Counted from the first letter of the stretch, positions 1 through 8,966 are shown. The stretch: DNA of 40,954 bases from Betaproteobacteria bacterium (GCA_028065725.1 JAPTVL010000226.1:1-40954); one strand, 5' to 3'. Numbers and translations are program-made. The notes: generated by a model not told the origin, from the letters alone.

Positions 1-213
1 TCACCTTTCGACCGTCAAACCTCGACTCCCTCTCGCCGCCAGGCTTTCCGGATAAGGTGAGAGAGTTTGGGACGAGGGCATCGAGGCTGGCGACGATTAT
101 GGGATGCCTCAAACTACCTCACCTATCAACCCAGCAATGGCATCTCAATCGCTCTCACCTTTCGACCGTCAAACCTCGACTCCCTCTCTCCGCCAGGCTT
201 TCCGGATAAGGTC
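1..213. repeat. 59-bp direct repeat, two copies 154 bp apart
   Basis: Bases 1-59 recur at 155-213 with a single mismatch (TCTCGCCGCC against TCTCTCCGCC). The first copy runs to the window edge, so the repeat may be longer or part of a larger tandem array with a 154-bp period. It lies just downstream of the helicase gene that ends at 232, at the visible left limit of the accessory island. No protein-like reading frame is convincing here. It could be an intergenic repeat family or a part of the island end. Confidence 0.75.
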
Positions 214-231
214 ACCGAGACCCTATACCCT

Positions 232-2772
232 TTAGTCCTTGGCTACTACTGTGTCATAGAGCCCGTAATGGGTCAGCCCTGAGTGACTCTCGATACCCGT
301 ATAACGAAGCGACGCATCTTCATAGCGGCGGAAGGCGAAAACGGCCTGGTTCATCTGCTCGGTGTTGAACACCTTGAGGCGGACGAGCAGATGAAAGTCC
401 TGCACCGTCAGGCCGGTGACCGCAAGAAACAAATCCGGTTCCAGTTTGGTAATCACATCCTGAAGCGTGTTCTCGCGAAAGTCGGTGAGGTACATGAACG
501 CCGGAATACGGGTGGCGAATTTGATCAGTTTTTCTTGGACCAGCTTGCGCTTCGACTTGTATTCCTTTTCCTCGTCGGAGAGTTCCTTCTTCTCCTTGGC
601 CGACAAGTCCTTGTCCTTGGCCTTGTTCTTGAGATCCTTGACCCGATCACTCTTGTTGATGATGGTCTCGATGATGTTGTCGCCCAGCGCGCGCCACCCC
701 TCGATGCGCTCCACGGCGGCCATCGCCTCGGGGTTATCCATGATGCGCCGGAGCGTGTCGTTATCCACGTTCACCAGCAGCGCGCTTTCCCACTTGCGCG
801 CCAGCAGCGTGGCCGAGGTTCCGGCCATCGCGATGTCGAGAATGCCTCCCGCGTCGATTTGCGTCATGTTCGCGCCGTCGTAGGCCAGCACCGGCAGGAA
901 AGCCACGAGGTCCTTGACAGCGTTCTCCGGGTTCGGCTCATTGGGCGACAGGCCGATGCCGTACTCGGAAAGTTGCCGCAGGGCGCGGGTCGGCGCGAAG
1001 TCGAACACAAAGCAGACCGGCTTGAGGATTTCCTCCTCGTTCGGGTTGTCGCCGTTGGGATTTTTGATCGACCACGGCGATTGAACGCGGAACGCCGCCT
1101 GGAAGTAGGTTTCGGGCGACTTGAGATTGCGCAGCATCAGGATGGATGACCACTGCGGCACGGTCACGCCGGTGGTCAGCTTACCGCAGGACAGCGTGAT
1201 GCTCTTGGTCTCGAATCCGCTGCCGATGGCCTGGCGCACGGGCGGCAAAGCCTCCAGCCCGATGCCCGCCGTCGCCCCGGCGGCAACGATCACCGAGTAG
1301 TCATGCCAGAAAATGTTGTGCTTTTCCGCCAGCAGATTGGCCATCGCATGGCAGGCCGCGACATTGGGCAGAAACCAGAACGAATGTTGCAGGTACGGCA
1401 GCAAACGCACATCGGAATACGGAAACGGAGGTCGCGTGCCTGTCTTCAGGTGTTCGACAGACTTCGCCGTGTAGCCGCCACGAATGATGTCCAGCCACTT
1501 CTGCACGTCCCTCTTGTGTTTGAACTTTGCCGCTTTGCCTGTGCCCGATGCCTCGAAGAAAGCATTGAGGTCGAACTCGTCAAACTCTCCGCCGCTCGCA
1601 ATGGCCAGCAGCTCATCGGGCATCTGGTACGTCAGCAAGCGCATCTGCGGCAAAGCCCCATAGGGGTTCCGCTTCCCTGGATTCTTGGCGGCGAACGCTT
1701 CCTTGGCACGCTGCTCGTCGGTATAGGTCCAGTTGAAAATCTGTTCCTCGATAAACTCGCCGGTCGCCAGCGCCTTGAAGGGCGTGCCGGAAAGGTAGAG
1801 GTAGGCCCGCGTGGTGATGGGCAGGAACTCGGTTTCCTTCTCCGAAAGCACGGTGAGGTCTTCGTTCATGTCCTCCAGGCCACCAGCGTATTCGAGCTTG
1901 GCCTCCTTCTTCGCCACGGCTTCCTCTTCGCCCTCGAACAGTTCCTTGGCGGTATCGCGCCAGGCGCCGAAATGGTATTCGTCGAACACCACGAGGTCCC
2001 AATTCACCGCATGGAGCCACTCGTTCTTGGGCTTGATGTTGCCGGCGGCATCGCGGCCGAGCAAATCCTGAAATGAACCAAAATAGACAACGGGCTTTTT
2101 CTTGTCGATCTGCGTCGGGTCGCTGCCGGAGGAACGCGAAAGGTACTGCCAGCCATTGAAATCCACATGGGATTCAAGGTCTGTCTGCCAGGCATCTTCG
2201 ACGGCCGGCTTGAAGGTGAGCACCAGAACACGCTTGGCCCCGAGCTTCCTGGCCAACTGGTAGGTGGTGAAGGTCTTGCCGAAACGCATCTTCGCGTTCC
2301 ACAGGAAGCGCGGGGCGGCGTTCTTGTTTTCGGCCCAGATCGACTGGTAGTAGTCGAAGGTTTTATTGACCGCCTCGGACTGCTCGCGGCGCATCGGGAA
2401 GGTTTCGTGATGCGTTCCCGCAAATCGTTCGCCGGTGCGCAATTCGGTCAGCACGGTCTTCACGTCCTTGACCGTGCAGCGTACCCATTCCAGCTTGACC
2501 TTTTCGAAACCTTTCTTCTGGAGCGCCGCGCGTACCTCGTGATCGCTGAAAATGCTGCTGTCGTCGCGCTCGGCGGATTCGTTCAGCTCAATCCGGTAGT
2601 TCTCAATGGCGGCCGTCTTGAGCTGCTCGGCGATGCGCTGCTTCACGTCGCGCGTGGTTTGCCCCACCTTGAGCAGCCCCTTGTGCGCCGCATCGGCAAT
2701 CGAGTAGGCGTAGATGCGCGGCCGGGCTTCCGGCTTGGGGGCGAGGATTTCCTCGATCGTGGGCCTACTCAT
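232..2772 (-). CDS. GIY-YIG nuclease-like / DEAD-DEAH (SF2) helicase, restriction-type subunit
   Basis: Large protein (846 aa from ATG at 2772; an ATG at 2796 would add eight residues). The N-terminus has a GIY-YIG-like pattern: IYAYSI, then GLLKVGQT, then a conserved RI arginine. An SF2 motor follows: Walker A-like AKMRFGKTFT near residue 160, Walker B FDEYH near 270, motif III LSGT, and a C-terminal helicase half with QAAFRVQSPW as motif VI. Proteins of this build act as the translocase/cleavage subunit of restriction-type systems. The start overlaps the end of the NPPY methylase gene by 8 bp (or 32 with the longer start), so the genes are co-translated and very probably co-functional. Inference: it cuts unmodified foreign DNA. 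The exact system class is not certain. The nuclease call rests on a short motif and is weaker than the helicase call. Confidence 0.8.
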   Translation of the reverse strand: MSRPTIEEILAPKPEARPRIYAYSIADAAHKGLLKVGQTTRDVKQRIAEQLKTAAIENYRIELNESAERDDSSIFSDHEVRAALQKKGFEKVKLEWVRCTVKDVKTVLTELRTGERFAGTHHETFPMRREQSEAVNKTFDYYQSIWAENKNAAPRFLWNAKMRFGKTFTTYQLARKLGAKRVLVLTFKPAVEDAWQTDLESHVDFNGWQYLSRSSGSDPTQIDKKKPVVYFGSFQDLLGRDAAGNIKPKNEWLHAVNWDLVVFDEYHFGAWRDTAKELFEGEEEAVAKKEAKLEYAGGLEDMNEDLTVLSEKETEFLPITTRAYLYLSGTPFKALATGEFIEEQIFNWTYTDEQRAKEAFAAKNPGKRNPYGALPQMRLLTYQMPDELLAIASGGEFDEFDLNAFFEASGTGKAAKFKHKRDVQKWLDIIRGGYTAKSVEHLKTGTRPPFPYSDVRLLPYLQHSFWFLPNVAACHAMANLLAEKHNIFWHDYSVIVAAGATAGIGLEALPPVRQAIGSGFETKSITLSCGKLTTGVTVPQWSSILMLRNLKSPETYFQAAFRVQSPWSIKNPNGDNPNEEEILKPVCFVFDFAPTRALRQLSEYGIGLSPNEPNPENAVKDLVAFLPVLAYDGANMTQIDAGGILDIAMAGTSATLLARKWESALLVNVDNDTLRRIMDNPEAMAAVERIEGWRALGDNIIETIINKSDRVKDLKNKAKDKDLSAKEKKELSDEEKEYKSKRKLVQEKLIKFATRIPAFMYLTDFRENTLQDVITKLEPDLFLAVTGLTVQDFHLLVRLKVFNTEQMNQAVFAFRRYEDASLRYTGIESHSGLTHYGLYDTVVAKD

Positions 2773-4417
2773 CGTCACTTTCGTCAACTGTGACATCGCC
2801 CAGCAAGTCGGTGCTTAGGTCCATCGGCCGCACAAGCTTTTCAATAAACTCGATTTCGCTCTGGGAAATGCCGTACTTCGAATACAGGTCTTCGTCCGTC
2901 CATTTCCTGTCCCAAGGCTGAGTCGGCACGAAGGTATAGACCTTTCGTGTCGTGTCTTGCGACGGCTTGTGCAGCAGAATCAACAGACGCGTCAGCCGGC
3001 ATGTCAGGTAAGACAATGCGCTTTCCGCCTCGGCTTGCGATTCGAACGGACCGATGCACAAATAGGTTTCGGAACAGATACTGGCCGGTTCGCCGATGAA
3101 TGGTGTGCTGAGAATCCGGTGAGGATAGGTGTCGCGGTTGCCTGTGCCAGGCGCAGCACGGCCAATATAAATCTTCCAGCTATCGATAAGTTCAGTGCCT
3201 GTCTCAACCTCTTTTCTGCCGACGTACCCGGTTCCGCCATTTTGGTAAATCGTCACATCCCCTTTCTTTATCTGCTTACGCCCGCGGAAGAAGGTACGAA
3301 ATCCAAAAGGACGGAGAGAACTGACAAGCTGGTCGAATCGCTTTTCAGCAGCGAGGATGAGCGAGTCATTGGAAGCCCCCTCGTGTCTCATTACCTTTTT
3401 CAGAATCGAAAGCCCTTCGTTGAAACGAATGAACACATCAGCGCCGCTTTCCATGAGCGGTCGGTTCGCCGTGGAAACCGGCCAGTCCTTGAAATGGGTG
3501 CTTACATTGCACGAGCCCGGATGATCGCGATCCCAAAGAAAGTAGCAGACACCACCTTTGAGGCCCACGCCCGGAAATACATCTGCCGCACTGAGGTAGT
3601 CGTCAATCGAACGTATGCGGTTGTCAGCGAGCATCGATTCACGGAACTCATCCAAACCTTTCCCGCCCGCGAACCAGCGCGATGGAATCACCAAAGATAG
3701 ATAACGCGGTTCGAGCTTCTTGGCTTGATCCACGAACATCTGATAAATCGGTGCGGCACTCTTGCCAAAACCGCCATCGTCCAACTGATACGGCGGGTTG
3801 CCGATAATCACGTCAAATTGCATGTCGCCTCCAAACCACTCGGCGATCCGAGCCTTGATATTGTCGGTGTGAATGAATGCATAAGCATGGGTTTCCAGCT
3901 CTTCCCCACGGTCTAAGGCACTTTGGCTTGCACCGCAAAAGGTGCACTTGCCATACGCCCAAGTGTGCTCGGTGCGTTCGAACCAGATATTGCCAGCATC
4001 ACTTTTAAACCCCTTGGCGACGGAGTGCTCCCCATTGGCGTGCTTCGAGCAATACACGCTGCGCCGCGCCAGCAAGCTGGTGAGGTGCGTGATCCCAATG
4101 CCAAACACCTGCTTGGTCAGGATGTGGTCTACGCGCTCTTCCAGGTTCGGTATTTTGCGTTCGAGCCCTTTGGTAAGCCGGCTGGTGATTTCGCGCAGGA
4201 ACACGCCCGACTTGGTGTTCGGGTCGAGAAATCGCACCTTCTTGTCGGCCCAGATGTTCGCTCCGTTGTGGCTGGCTGCCCAGGCTTCGGCCAGCGTATC
4301 CAGCATCCGGTTGGCGAATTCGGGCGGCGTAAAAACCTCGTCGTTCGAGAGATTCGCGATGCAGGTCAGCACGTCCGGATTGCGGCCGCGCAGCGTGAAA
4401 GATGCCTGCCCGTTCAT
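2765..4417 (-). CDS. Eco57I-type adenine-specific DNA methyltransferase (NPPY)
   Basis: 550 aa. Catalytic motif IV is clear: FDVIIGNPPYQLDD, with NPPY at residues 207-210, the signature of N6-adenine/N4-cytosine methylases. The N-terminus carries NDEVFTPPEFANRMLD, a motif shared with the upstream 215-aa methylase half. The SAM-binding motif I is atypical: FLDPNTKSGVFL (residues 63-74) in place of the usual DPACGSGxFL. A C-x2-C pair (158/161) with C123 upstream may form a small zinc site. The C-terminal third, including WTDEDLYSKYGISQSEIEF, resembles the target-recognition/tail region of Eco57I-like enzymes. It starts inside the upstream gene (ATGA, 4 bp) and overlaps the downstream helicase gene, so it is the middle member of a three-gene cassette. 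Role: protective methylation and probably sequence recognition (inference). Confidence 0.88.
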   Translation of the reverse strand: MNGQASFTLRGRNPDVLTCIANLSNDEVFTPPEFANRMLDTLAEAWAASHNGANIWADKKVRFLDPNTKSGVFLREITSRLTKGLERKIPNLEERVDHILTKQVFGIGITHLTSLLARRSVYCSKHANGEHSVAKGFKSDAGNIWFERTEHTWAYGKCTFCGASQSALDRGEELETHAYAFIHTDNIKARIAEWFGGDMQFDVIIGNPPYQLDDGGFGKSAAPIYQMFVDQAKKLEPRYLSLVIPSRWFAGGKGLDEFRESMLADNRIRSIDDYLSAADVFPGVGLKGGVCYFLWDRDHPGSCNVSTHFKDWPVSTANRPLMESGADVFIRFNEGLSILKKVMRHEGASNDSLILAAEKRFDQLVSSLRPFGFRTFFRGRKQIKKGDVTIYQNGGTGYVGRKEVETGTELIDSWKIYIGRAAPGTGNRDTYPHRILSTPFIGEPASICSETYLCIGPFESQAEAESALSYLTCRLTRLLILLHKPSQDTTRKVYTFVPTQPWDRKWTDEDLYSKYGISQSEIEFIEKLVRPMDLSTDLLGDVTVDESDDE

Positions 4418-5061
4418 GCGGCCCCCTGCTCAGTGTCACCGGTCGCCATGCTGGCAAGCTCGCGCACGGTCATCGGCGGGTAGGTCTTGATTGGCGTGAA
4501 GATTTCATGCTTGGCAAACAGCGACCCCTGTTCGACATGGTTCGACATGCCGGTAAGGATGTCGAAGCGGAAGTCACGGCGCTGAAATTTGCCCTTGCCG
4601 AGGTAGCCCCATTCGGCAAAGGTGATCGGCTGTCCATTGCTGGCCAGCATTTTCAGGGCGTCGCCATGAACGAGATTCCATGACAGCACACAAAACGCAG
4701 CCCGGTACAGTTCGTCCGACGCCTCGATGTTCAGGTACTCAGCGAAGATTTCCAACAGGTTCGCGCGGCACTCTGCGATGTTGTCCGCCAGCAGTTCGAT
4801 GCCGTAGATGCACATCAGCGCGTACAGCGCGAAGTGCCGCCGCTCGAAATCCGATTTGGAATATTTGAGTTCGACGGCAGCAAGCTTGCGTTGCAACACC
4901 CGAACAAGGAAGTTCCCGCTCCCGCACGCCGGTTCAAGAAAACGGGAGTCGATACGCTCCGTCTCCTCTTTGACGAGGTCGAGCATGGCATCAACCATCC
5001 ACTGGGGAGTAAAGACCTCCCCATGATCGGCGACGCGTTGTTTTGACTTGACCAGATTCAT
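4414..5061 (-). CDS. Small N6-DNA methylase-like SAM-binding subunit
   Basis: 215 aa from ATG at 5061; a TTG two codons upstream is less likely. It shows HGEVFTPQWMVDAMLD followed by a textbook SAM-binding motif I, FLEPACGSGNFL (about residues 41-52), and an acidic motif near IYGIELL. After LVHGDALKML, where catalytic NPPY would be expected, there is only FDILTGMS, so the catalytic loop is missing. The protein is too short for a complete adenine methylase. It ends in a 4-bp ATGA overlap with the NPPY methylase gene. Its intact SAM pocket and the neighbour's intact catalytic motif suggest the two work as a heteromer, but that is inference. No strong Shine-Dalgarno sequence is visible before the start. 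Confidence 0.82.
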   Translation of the reverse strand: MNLVKSKQRVADHGEVFTPQWMVDAMLDLVKEETERIDSRFLEPACGSGNFLVRVLQRKLAAVELKYSKSDFERRHFALYALMCIYGIELLADNIAECRANLLEIFAEYLNIEASDELYRAAFCVLSWNLVHGDALKMLASNGQPITFAEWGYLGKGKFQRRDFRFDILTGMSNHVEQGSLFAKHEIFTPIKTYPPMTVRELASMATGDTEQGAA

Positions 5062-5470
5062 GGGCAATAAGTTGCAGGCGATAACGCGTTAGAACCGTTG
5101 CATTATGCCTGACCCATCCCGGACACCAGATGCGCGTTCAGCGTCCGCTATCTGGCAGCCTGTTGGGAAGGCAGCTGACCAATTGCAGCCTGATACGGTG
5201 CTTGGCCAAGACCATGATTTCCCTTGGTCAGGCAGGGTGAGATAGGGTGGTGAGACCAAATGAGATTTCGCACCTTGGGGCTCTGGCCCAAACCCCGCAC
5301 TCGCCGTGAGGGATCCGGGGTGGGTTAAAACCAACCCACCCCAGCCGCCGGGAGCGTCGAGAGCGAGGCGGCATCAAGGGCTTTCGCGGCATAAACGGGA
5401 GCCCTCCCACGGCACGAAGCCACCGTGGGCCCCTCCCATTTATTCCACGTTACCTTGGACCCGCCTCCGC
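5062..5470. other. 409-bp gene-free gap between RM-like cassette and recombinase/helicase operon
   Basis: No convincing protein-coding frame. It contains two clear hairpins: a 10-bp stem (GGGGTGGGTT / AACCCACCCC, 5317-5326 with 5333-5342) and a 7-bp stem (CCCACGG / CCGTGGG, 5406-5412 with 5423-5429). Neither is followed by a T-tract on either strand, so neither is a standard intrinsic terminator. The gap should hold the promoter of the methylase cassette on the minus strand and could hold a structured RNA, but nothing specific can be assigned. Confidence 0.6.
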
Positions 5471-7783
5471 TCATTTCAGCCCCTTCGTCAGCAAGCTCGG
5501 CAACAACACATGCCTGCGCGCTGCGGCGGCCGGTGCCTTGATCGCGGTGATAGCCGCATCCAGATCGCCCACCAGCACCACCTGATCGACGCCGCGCGTC
5601 ACCGCCGTGTAGATCATCGAGTGATCCAGCAGTTTTGAGTGTCGCAGTGGAATGATGACACGGCGGAACTGATTGCCTTGGGCCTTGTGCACCGTCAGGC
5701 AATAGGCATGCTCAAGTCCGCGCGCCTCTTCCTCAGTGAAGCTTAGCGACCGGCCGTCGAACATCACCTCACAACACGGTGTTCCTGGTTCGCCAACCGG
5801 CAACGCCTTCACCACTCGGCCGAGACTTCCATTCCGCAATTTCAGGTCATAGTCGTTCTGCGTAAACATCACAAGATCGCCTTCACGCAGCGGCATTAGG
5901 CGTTTTGTAATCACACGTACCAGACCAAATTCACGGTCCATGCACATGACTTCCTTTGACATCTTCTGGTACTTGTCATGCAGTATCCAGTTCAGAGGGT
6001 GCACACCGCCCGGCCCATTCTTAAGGGGTGAGAGGACTTGCACGGAGTGGTCGCGGCCACATCCGCCGAGCTCACCATAAATTTTGACGACGTTCTCATT
6101 CAGCTCGGAAGCGGCGCACGAGATGAAGGAAACGCCCCGGTCAAACAATCCATCCTGTATTCGTGGCGCGGGACGCCGTGGCGCAGCTTTACCGTGATAG
6201 CCATCCCATTGGGGCGTTTCATGGTTCCTGATGGCAGCCGCCACCATGGGAATTCCGCTCGCCTTGCTCTGGCGCGTCACTTGGATCAAATGCGTCTGTG
6301 GAATGAGGGGATGCCCGGCCAGGGCATGCAGCACCGAGCCTGGCCCGATCCCTGGCAACTGGCATTGATCCCCGACCAGAATCAATCGGACGCCCTGCGG
6401 CAGATGGCGGAACAGTCGGTGAAACATCAGCACATCGACCATTGAGGATTCGTCAACTACCACCACGCTACCGAACGGGATTTCGCCCGATTCAACGCGG
6501 TTCAGGAATGCAGCGATGGTCATGCTTTCAAGACGCGTTGCTTGTGCCATCCGTTCGGCGGCCAGCCCGGCCAAAGCGATCTGATAGATGGCAAGATCGG
6601 GTTGCCGAGCCTTCAGGGCTTGATAGACAGCGTCAAGGACAGTTGTCTTCCCCGTGCCGGCGCCGCCCAAGATGAGACTCAAATGGTTTGCGACTGACGT
6701 TCGCACCGCCTGTCGTTGCTCGGCATTGAGCGGATACTTCCCCATGGCGCGGTAGTCATCAATGAGCTTTTCCAGATCGTAGTCATTGACTGGAATCTCA
6801 TTAAACAAGTTGGTCTGCTGGGCTTCCTCCACACCCTGCGCCAGTTGCAGGATGCGGTCGGCAACGTCCTGCTCAATGATCGCAAGACCGTTGCCCTGTA
6901 GATATTCACCAACCACCTTGAACGGCACGTAATCACAGTCTGCCGGCGCCTGCGCCTGCGCCGTGGCCCGGTCCGCCAGTTGCCAATCGGGGCGTTTGCT
7001 GTCGCTCAACAGATTGGCAACCCGCCGACGAGCCTCAACAATCGGGAGGCAGGTGTGCCCCAGTGCCATGCCATCGTGTAGGGCCTGTTCGACGGCCCCC
7101 GCAATCCGACGAGGATCGTCCTTGGCAACCTTCAAGCGCGCACGTGCAAACGCATCGACCCGCCGCCATTGGGCTTCAAAGGCAAGCAAATGGTAGGGAT
7201 TGGCTTCGATCTGCTCTCGGGCGTGCTCGCCCCAATGGTCGATGGTCTTGCGGCTGGTTTTTCGGGGCAAACCAATCTGATCCAGCCAGTTCAGCGCCTT
7301 GGCGACTCCTGCCTTGGAAATGGCGCAGCACAAGCGCTCGGCCAGATCAGGACTGAGGATGGTGGAGAGGGTCGCAATGTCGTGCGCCTCGGCCAGCTGC
7401 TCTAGGTCTGAGCCGAACGTGCTCCATAGCAGTCGGGCTTTCTTCGGCCCGATTCCGAAGCATTCCTTGCTGTTTGCGATCCAATCGATCCAGCGCTGCC
7501 CGCTGGGCATGGTCAATTCAGCCGTCTTGGCATTTATCACCATCTCATGCCTTAGAAAGCCGCTTGGCGTGGGTACGCTGCGCATGCGCACCGGCCCCTC
7601 GATTGACCACATCTGCCCGATCTCAATGAATCCAGAATCGGGAACCAGGCTGGGAGGGCACTCCACTGCGTAGCCTTGGCCGTCGCCATCAATACCGTAC
7701 CACAACGCGCCAAACCGGCTATTGCGCACGCTGCGCACAAGCAGGCTGACGGTCAAGTGCCGAATTGGATCGGGCGCATTCAT
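5471..7783 (-). CDS. RecD2-like ATP-dependent DNA helicase (SF1B)
   Basis: 770 aa, about the usual RecD2 length. The N-terminal part includes a helix-hairpin-helix-like stretch (CFGIGPKKARLLW, about residue 110). The motor begins with LNAEQRQAV and Walker A GGAGTGKTT (about 372-380), then Walker B VVVVDESSMVD (about 446), GDQCQLPGIGPGSVL, and late motifs AYCLTVHKAQGNQF (about 699) and IYTAVTRG. RecD2-type enzymes unwind DNA 5' to 3'. No RecB/RecC partners are present. Its ATG overlaps the stop of the 154-aa coiled-coil gene (ATGA, 7780-7783), so it belongs to the recombinase operon. It may help process element DNA during transposition, or serve in defence. Its role in the island is inference; the helicase family is firm. 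Confidence 0.88.
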   Translation of the reverse strand: MNAPDPIRHLTVSLLVRSVRNSRFGALWYGIDGDGQGYAVECPPSLVPDSGFIEIGQMWSIEGPVRMRSVPTPSGFLRHEMVINAKTAELTMPSGQRWIDWIANSKECFGIGPKKARLLWSTFGSDLEQLAEAHDIATLSTILSPDLAERLCCAISKAGVAKALNWLDQIGLPRKTSRKTIDHWGEHAREQIEANPYHLLAFEAQWRRVDAFARARLKVAKDDPRRIAGAVEQALHDGMALGHTCLPIVEARRRVANLLSDSKRPDWQLADRATAQAQAPADCDYVPFKVVGEYLQGNGLAIIEQDVADRILQLAQGVEEAQQTNLFNEIPVNDYDLEKLIDDYRAMGKYPLNAEQRQAVRTSVANHLSLILGGAGTGKTTVLDAVYQALKARQPDLAIYQIALAGLAAERMAQATRLESMTIAAFLNRVESGEIPFGSVVVVDESSMVDVLMFHRLFRHLPQGVRLILVGDQCQLPGIGPGSVLHALAGHPLIPQTHLIQVTRQSKASGIPMVAAAIRNHETPQWDGYHGKAAPRRPAPRIQDGLFDRGVSFISCAASELNENVVKIYGELGGCGRDHSVQVLSPLKNGPGGVHPLNWILHDKYQKMSKEVMCMDREFGLVRVITKRLMPLREGDLVMFTQNDYDLKLRNGSLGRVVKALPVGEPGTPCCEVMFDGRSLSFTEEEARGLEHAYCLTVHKAQGNQFRRVIIPLRHSKLLDHSMIYTAVTRGVDQVVLVGDLDAAITAIKAPAAAARRHVLLPSLLTKGLK

Positions 7784-8244
7784 GGGGGAAGGAGCCTTCC
7801 TGTGAGGCCGAGGTGCTCGTCGATCCTGCGAAACTTGCTTCTCAGCTGGGCGAGATCAGCTTGAAGTGTGGCGTTCCGCTCTTCCAGTTGTTTGATACGG
7901 GCCTGAGCATCTTCGAGATCCCTTTCACCGCGCCGATCAGCCGCAGCCTTTGATGCCCCTGGGGCCACCTTAGAGCCCTTTGATGCGGTATTTTTGGGTG
8001 AGATGAATCCCTGCGCCATCCATTGCTGCTCAACGTCTTGCAGGCGTTTTTTGACGCGCGGGTTGGTCCTGAACGGCTGAGTGCTGGCAAAGTTGCAGGC
8101 ATTCGCGATCATCTGCTTGTTGATGTCGCCCCGGCGCACCCAGTTCGCATGGTCACTCAAGCGATCCCGCTCGGCTACCCACTTCTCAAACTCTTGCAGG
8201 GCTTGCTGGGCGCCCTGCTGGCCGGATTGGTTAGATTGGCTCAT
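7780..8244 (-). CDS. Island-associated coiled-coil protein, unknown function
   Basis: 154 aa. The N-terminal part (EKWVAERDRLSDHANW) and the middle (PRVKKRLQDVEQQWM) are rich in charged helix. The last third has a heptad-like coiled coil (DAQARIKQLEERNATLQADL). No enzyme motif is visible. It is coupled on both sides by 4-bp ATGA overlaps: upstream to the gmtX-like gene, downstream to the RecD2-like helicase gene. Small coiled-coil proteins next to tyrosine recombinases are often accessory DNA-binding factors, as with TnpC-like proteins, and that is the most natural guess here. The family was not recognised with certainty. Confidence 0.72.
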   Translation of the reverse strand: MSQSNQSGQQGAQQALQEFEKWVAERDRLSDHANWVRRGDINKQMIANACNFASTQPFRTNPRVKKRLQDVEQQWMAQGFISPKNTASKGSKVAPGASKAAADRRGERDLEDAQARIKQLEERNATLQADLAQLRSKFRRIDEHLGLTGRLLPP

Positions 8245-8966
8245 ACCCGCTTACTCTTCACCACTGGCATCGGCATATCGTTACTCTTGCCGAGAATTTT
8301 GGAGATGGCCGTAGCAAAGCCAGGATTGAAAACAAAACGCCCGCGTTCATCCACGATCTCCCCGGTGTCGCCGATCCGCAGCTTTAGCTGGGCCAAGGAC
8401 TTGGGGTCGATGGCGGCGGTGAGGGCGTTGCGTTCGGAATCGGTGAGTTGCGCTGCCGGTTCGATGAGCGCGACGTTGGTTGCCCCCTTGGCAATTTCAG
8501 CACCCAGCGGTCTCATATCGATGGGAACAACCGTCACACTTTTGAGCATATTGAGTTCGGCGCGAATCTTGTCCCGCTCGATGATCGCCATCTGGCACAC
8601 ACTTCGAATCGCGGGGTCCTCGATCTTCTTGAGAAAAGCATGCTTGTCTGTAGGCACAAACTGGTCCTTGATCGCTTTCGAGGGCTTGGGACCGTTGTAA
8701 GATTCCCACGCCCTAATTAGCGCGGCGTAGTCCTCCGACTGCTTGTTGTAGATCGTCCGAGCCTTGAAGAGGCTATGACTCTCCGCGATACGCGCCATGT
8801 TAGCTATGCTTAGGTCGCGAGCGCCTTGGCTATTCCTGCTGTACTCCAGCGAACACAGTTCATGGAGCTTGCGTAACTTCTCTTCCTTGTCGCGACGATT
8901 GCCCTTGGCGAGAATCGCTTTTAGCACTTCGTCAGGATGAATTGATACGACTACGTCAATTGCCAT
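8241..8966 (-). CDS. gmtX: GmtX-like Gamma-Mobile-Trio protein
   Basis: 241 aa from ATG at 8966, chosen because AAAGGA sits about 9 nt upstream; longer starts at 8975 or TTG 8987 run further into gmtZ. Visible features are a charged N-terminus with KEEKLRKLHELC, then ARDLSIANMARIAESHSLF and ARTIYNKQSEDYAALIRAW. The latter arrangement resembles proteins found beside paired GmtY/GmtZ recombinases. No catalytic motif is visible. Its start overlaps the end of the gmtZ homologue by about 11 bp and its stop overlaps the next gene by 4 bp. Members of the family are required components of GMT elements, but their biochemical role is not known to me. The name rests on position, size and sequence style rather than a database match. 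Confidence 0.68.
   Translation of the reverse strand: MAIDVVVSIHPDEVLKAILAKGNRRDKEEKLRKLHELCSLEYSRNSQGARDLSIANMARIAESHSLFKARTIYNKQSEDYAALIRAWESYNGPKPSKAIKDQFVPTDKHAFLKKIEDPAIRSVCQMAIIERDKIRAELNMLKSVTVVPIDMRPLGAEIAKGATNVALIEPAAQLTDSERNALTAAIDPKSLAQLKLRIGDTGEIVDERGRFVFNPGFATAISKILGKSNDMPMPVVKSKRV

Noticed and set aside
1..213. CRISPR array at the left edge
   Set aside because: Only two copies, 59-bp repeats, about 95-bp spacing and no cas genes.
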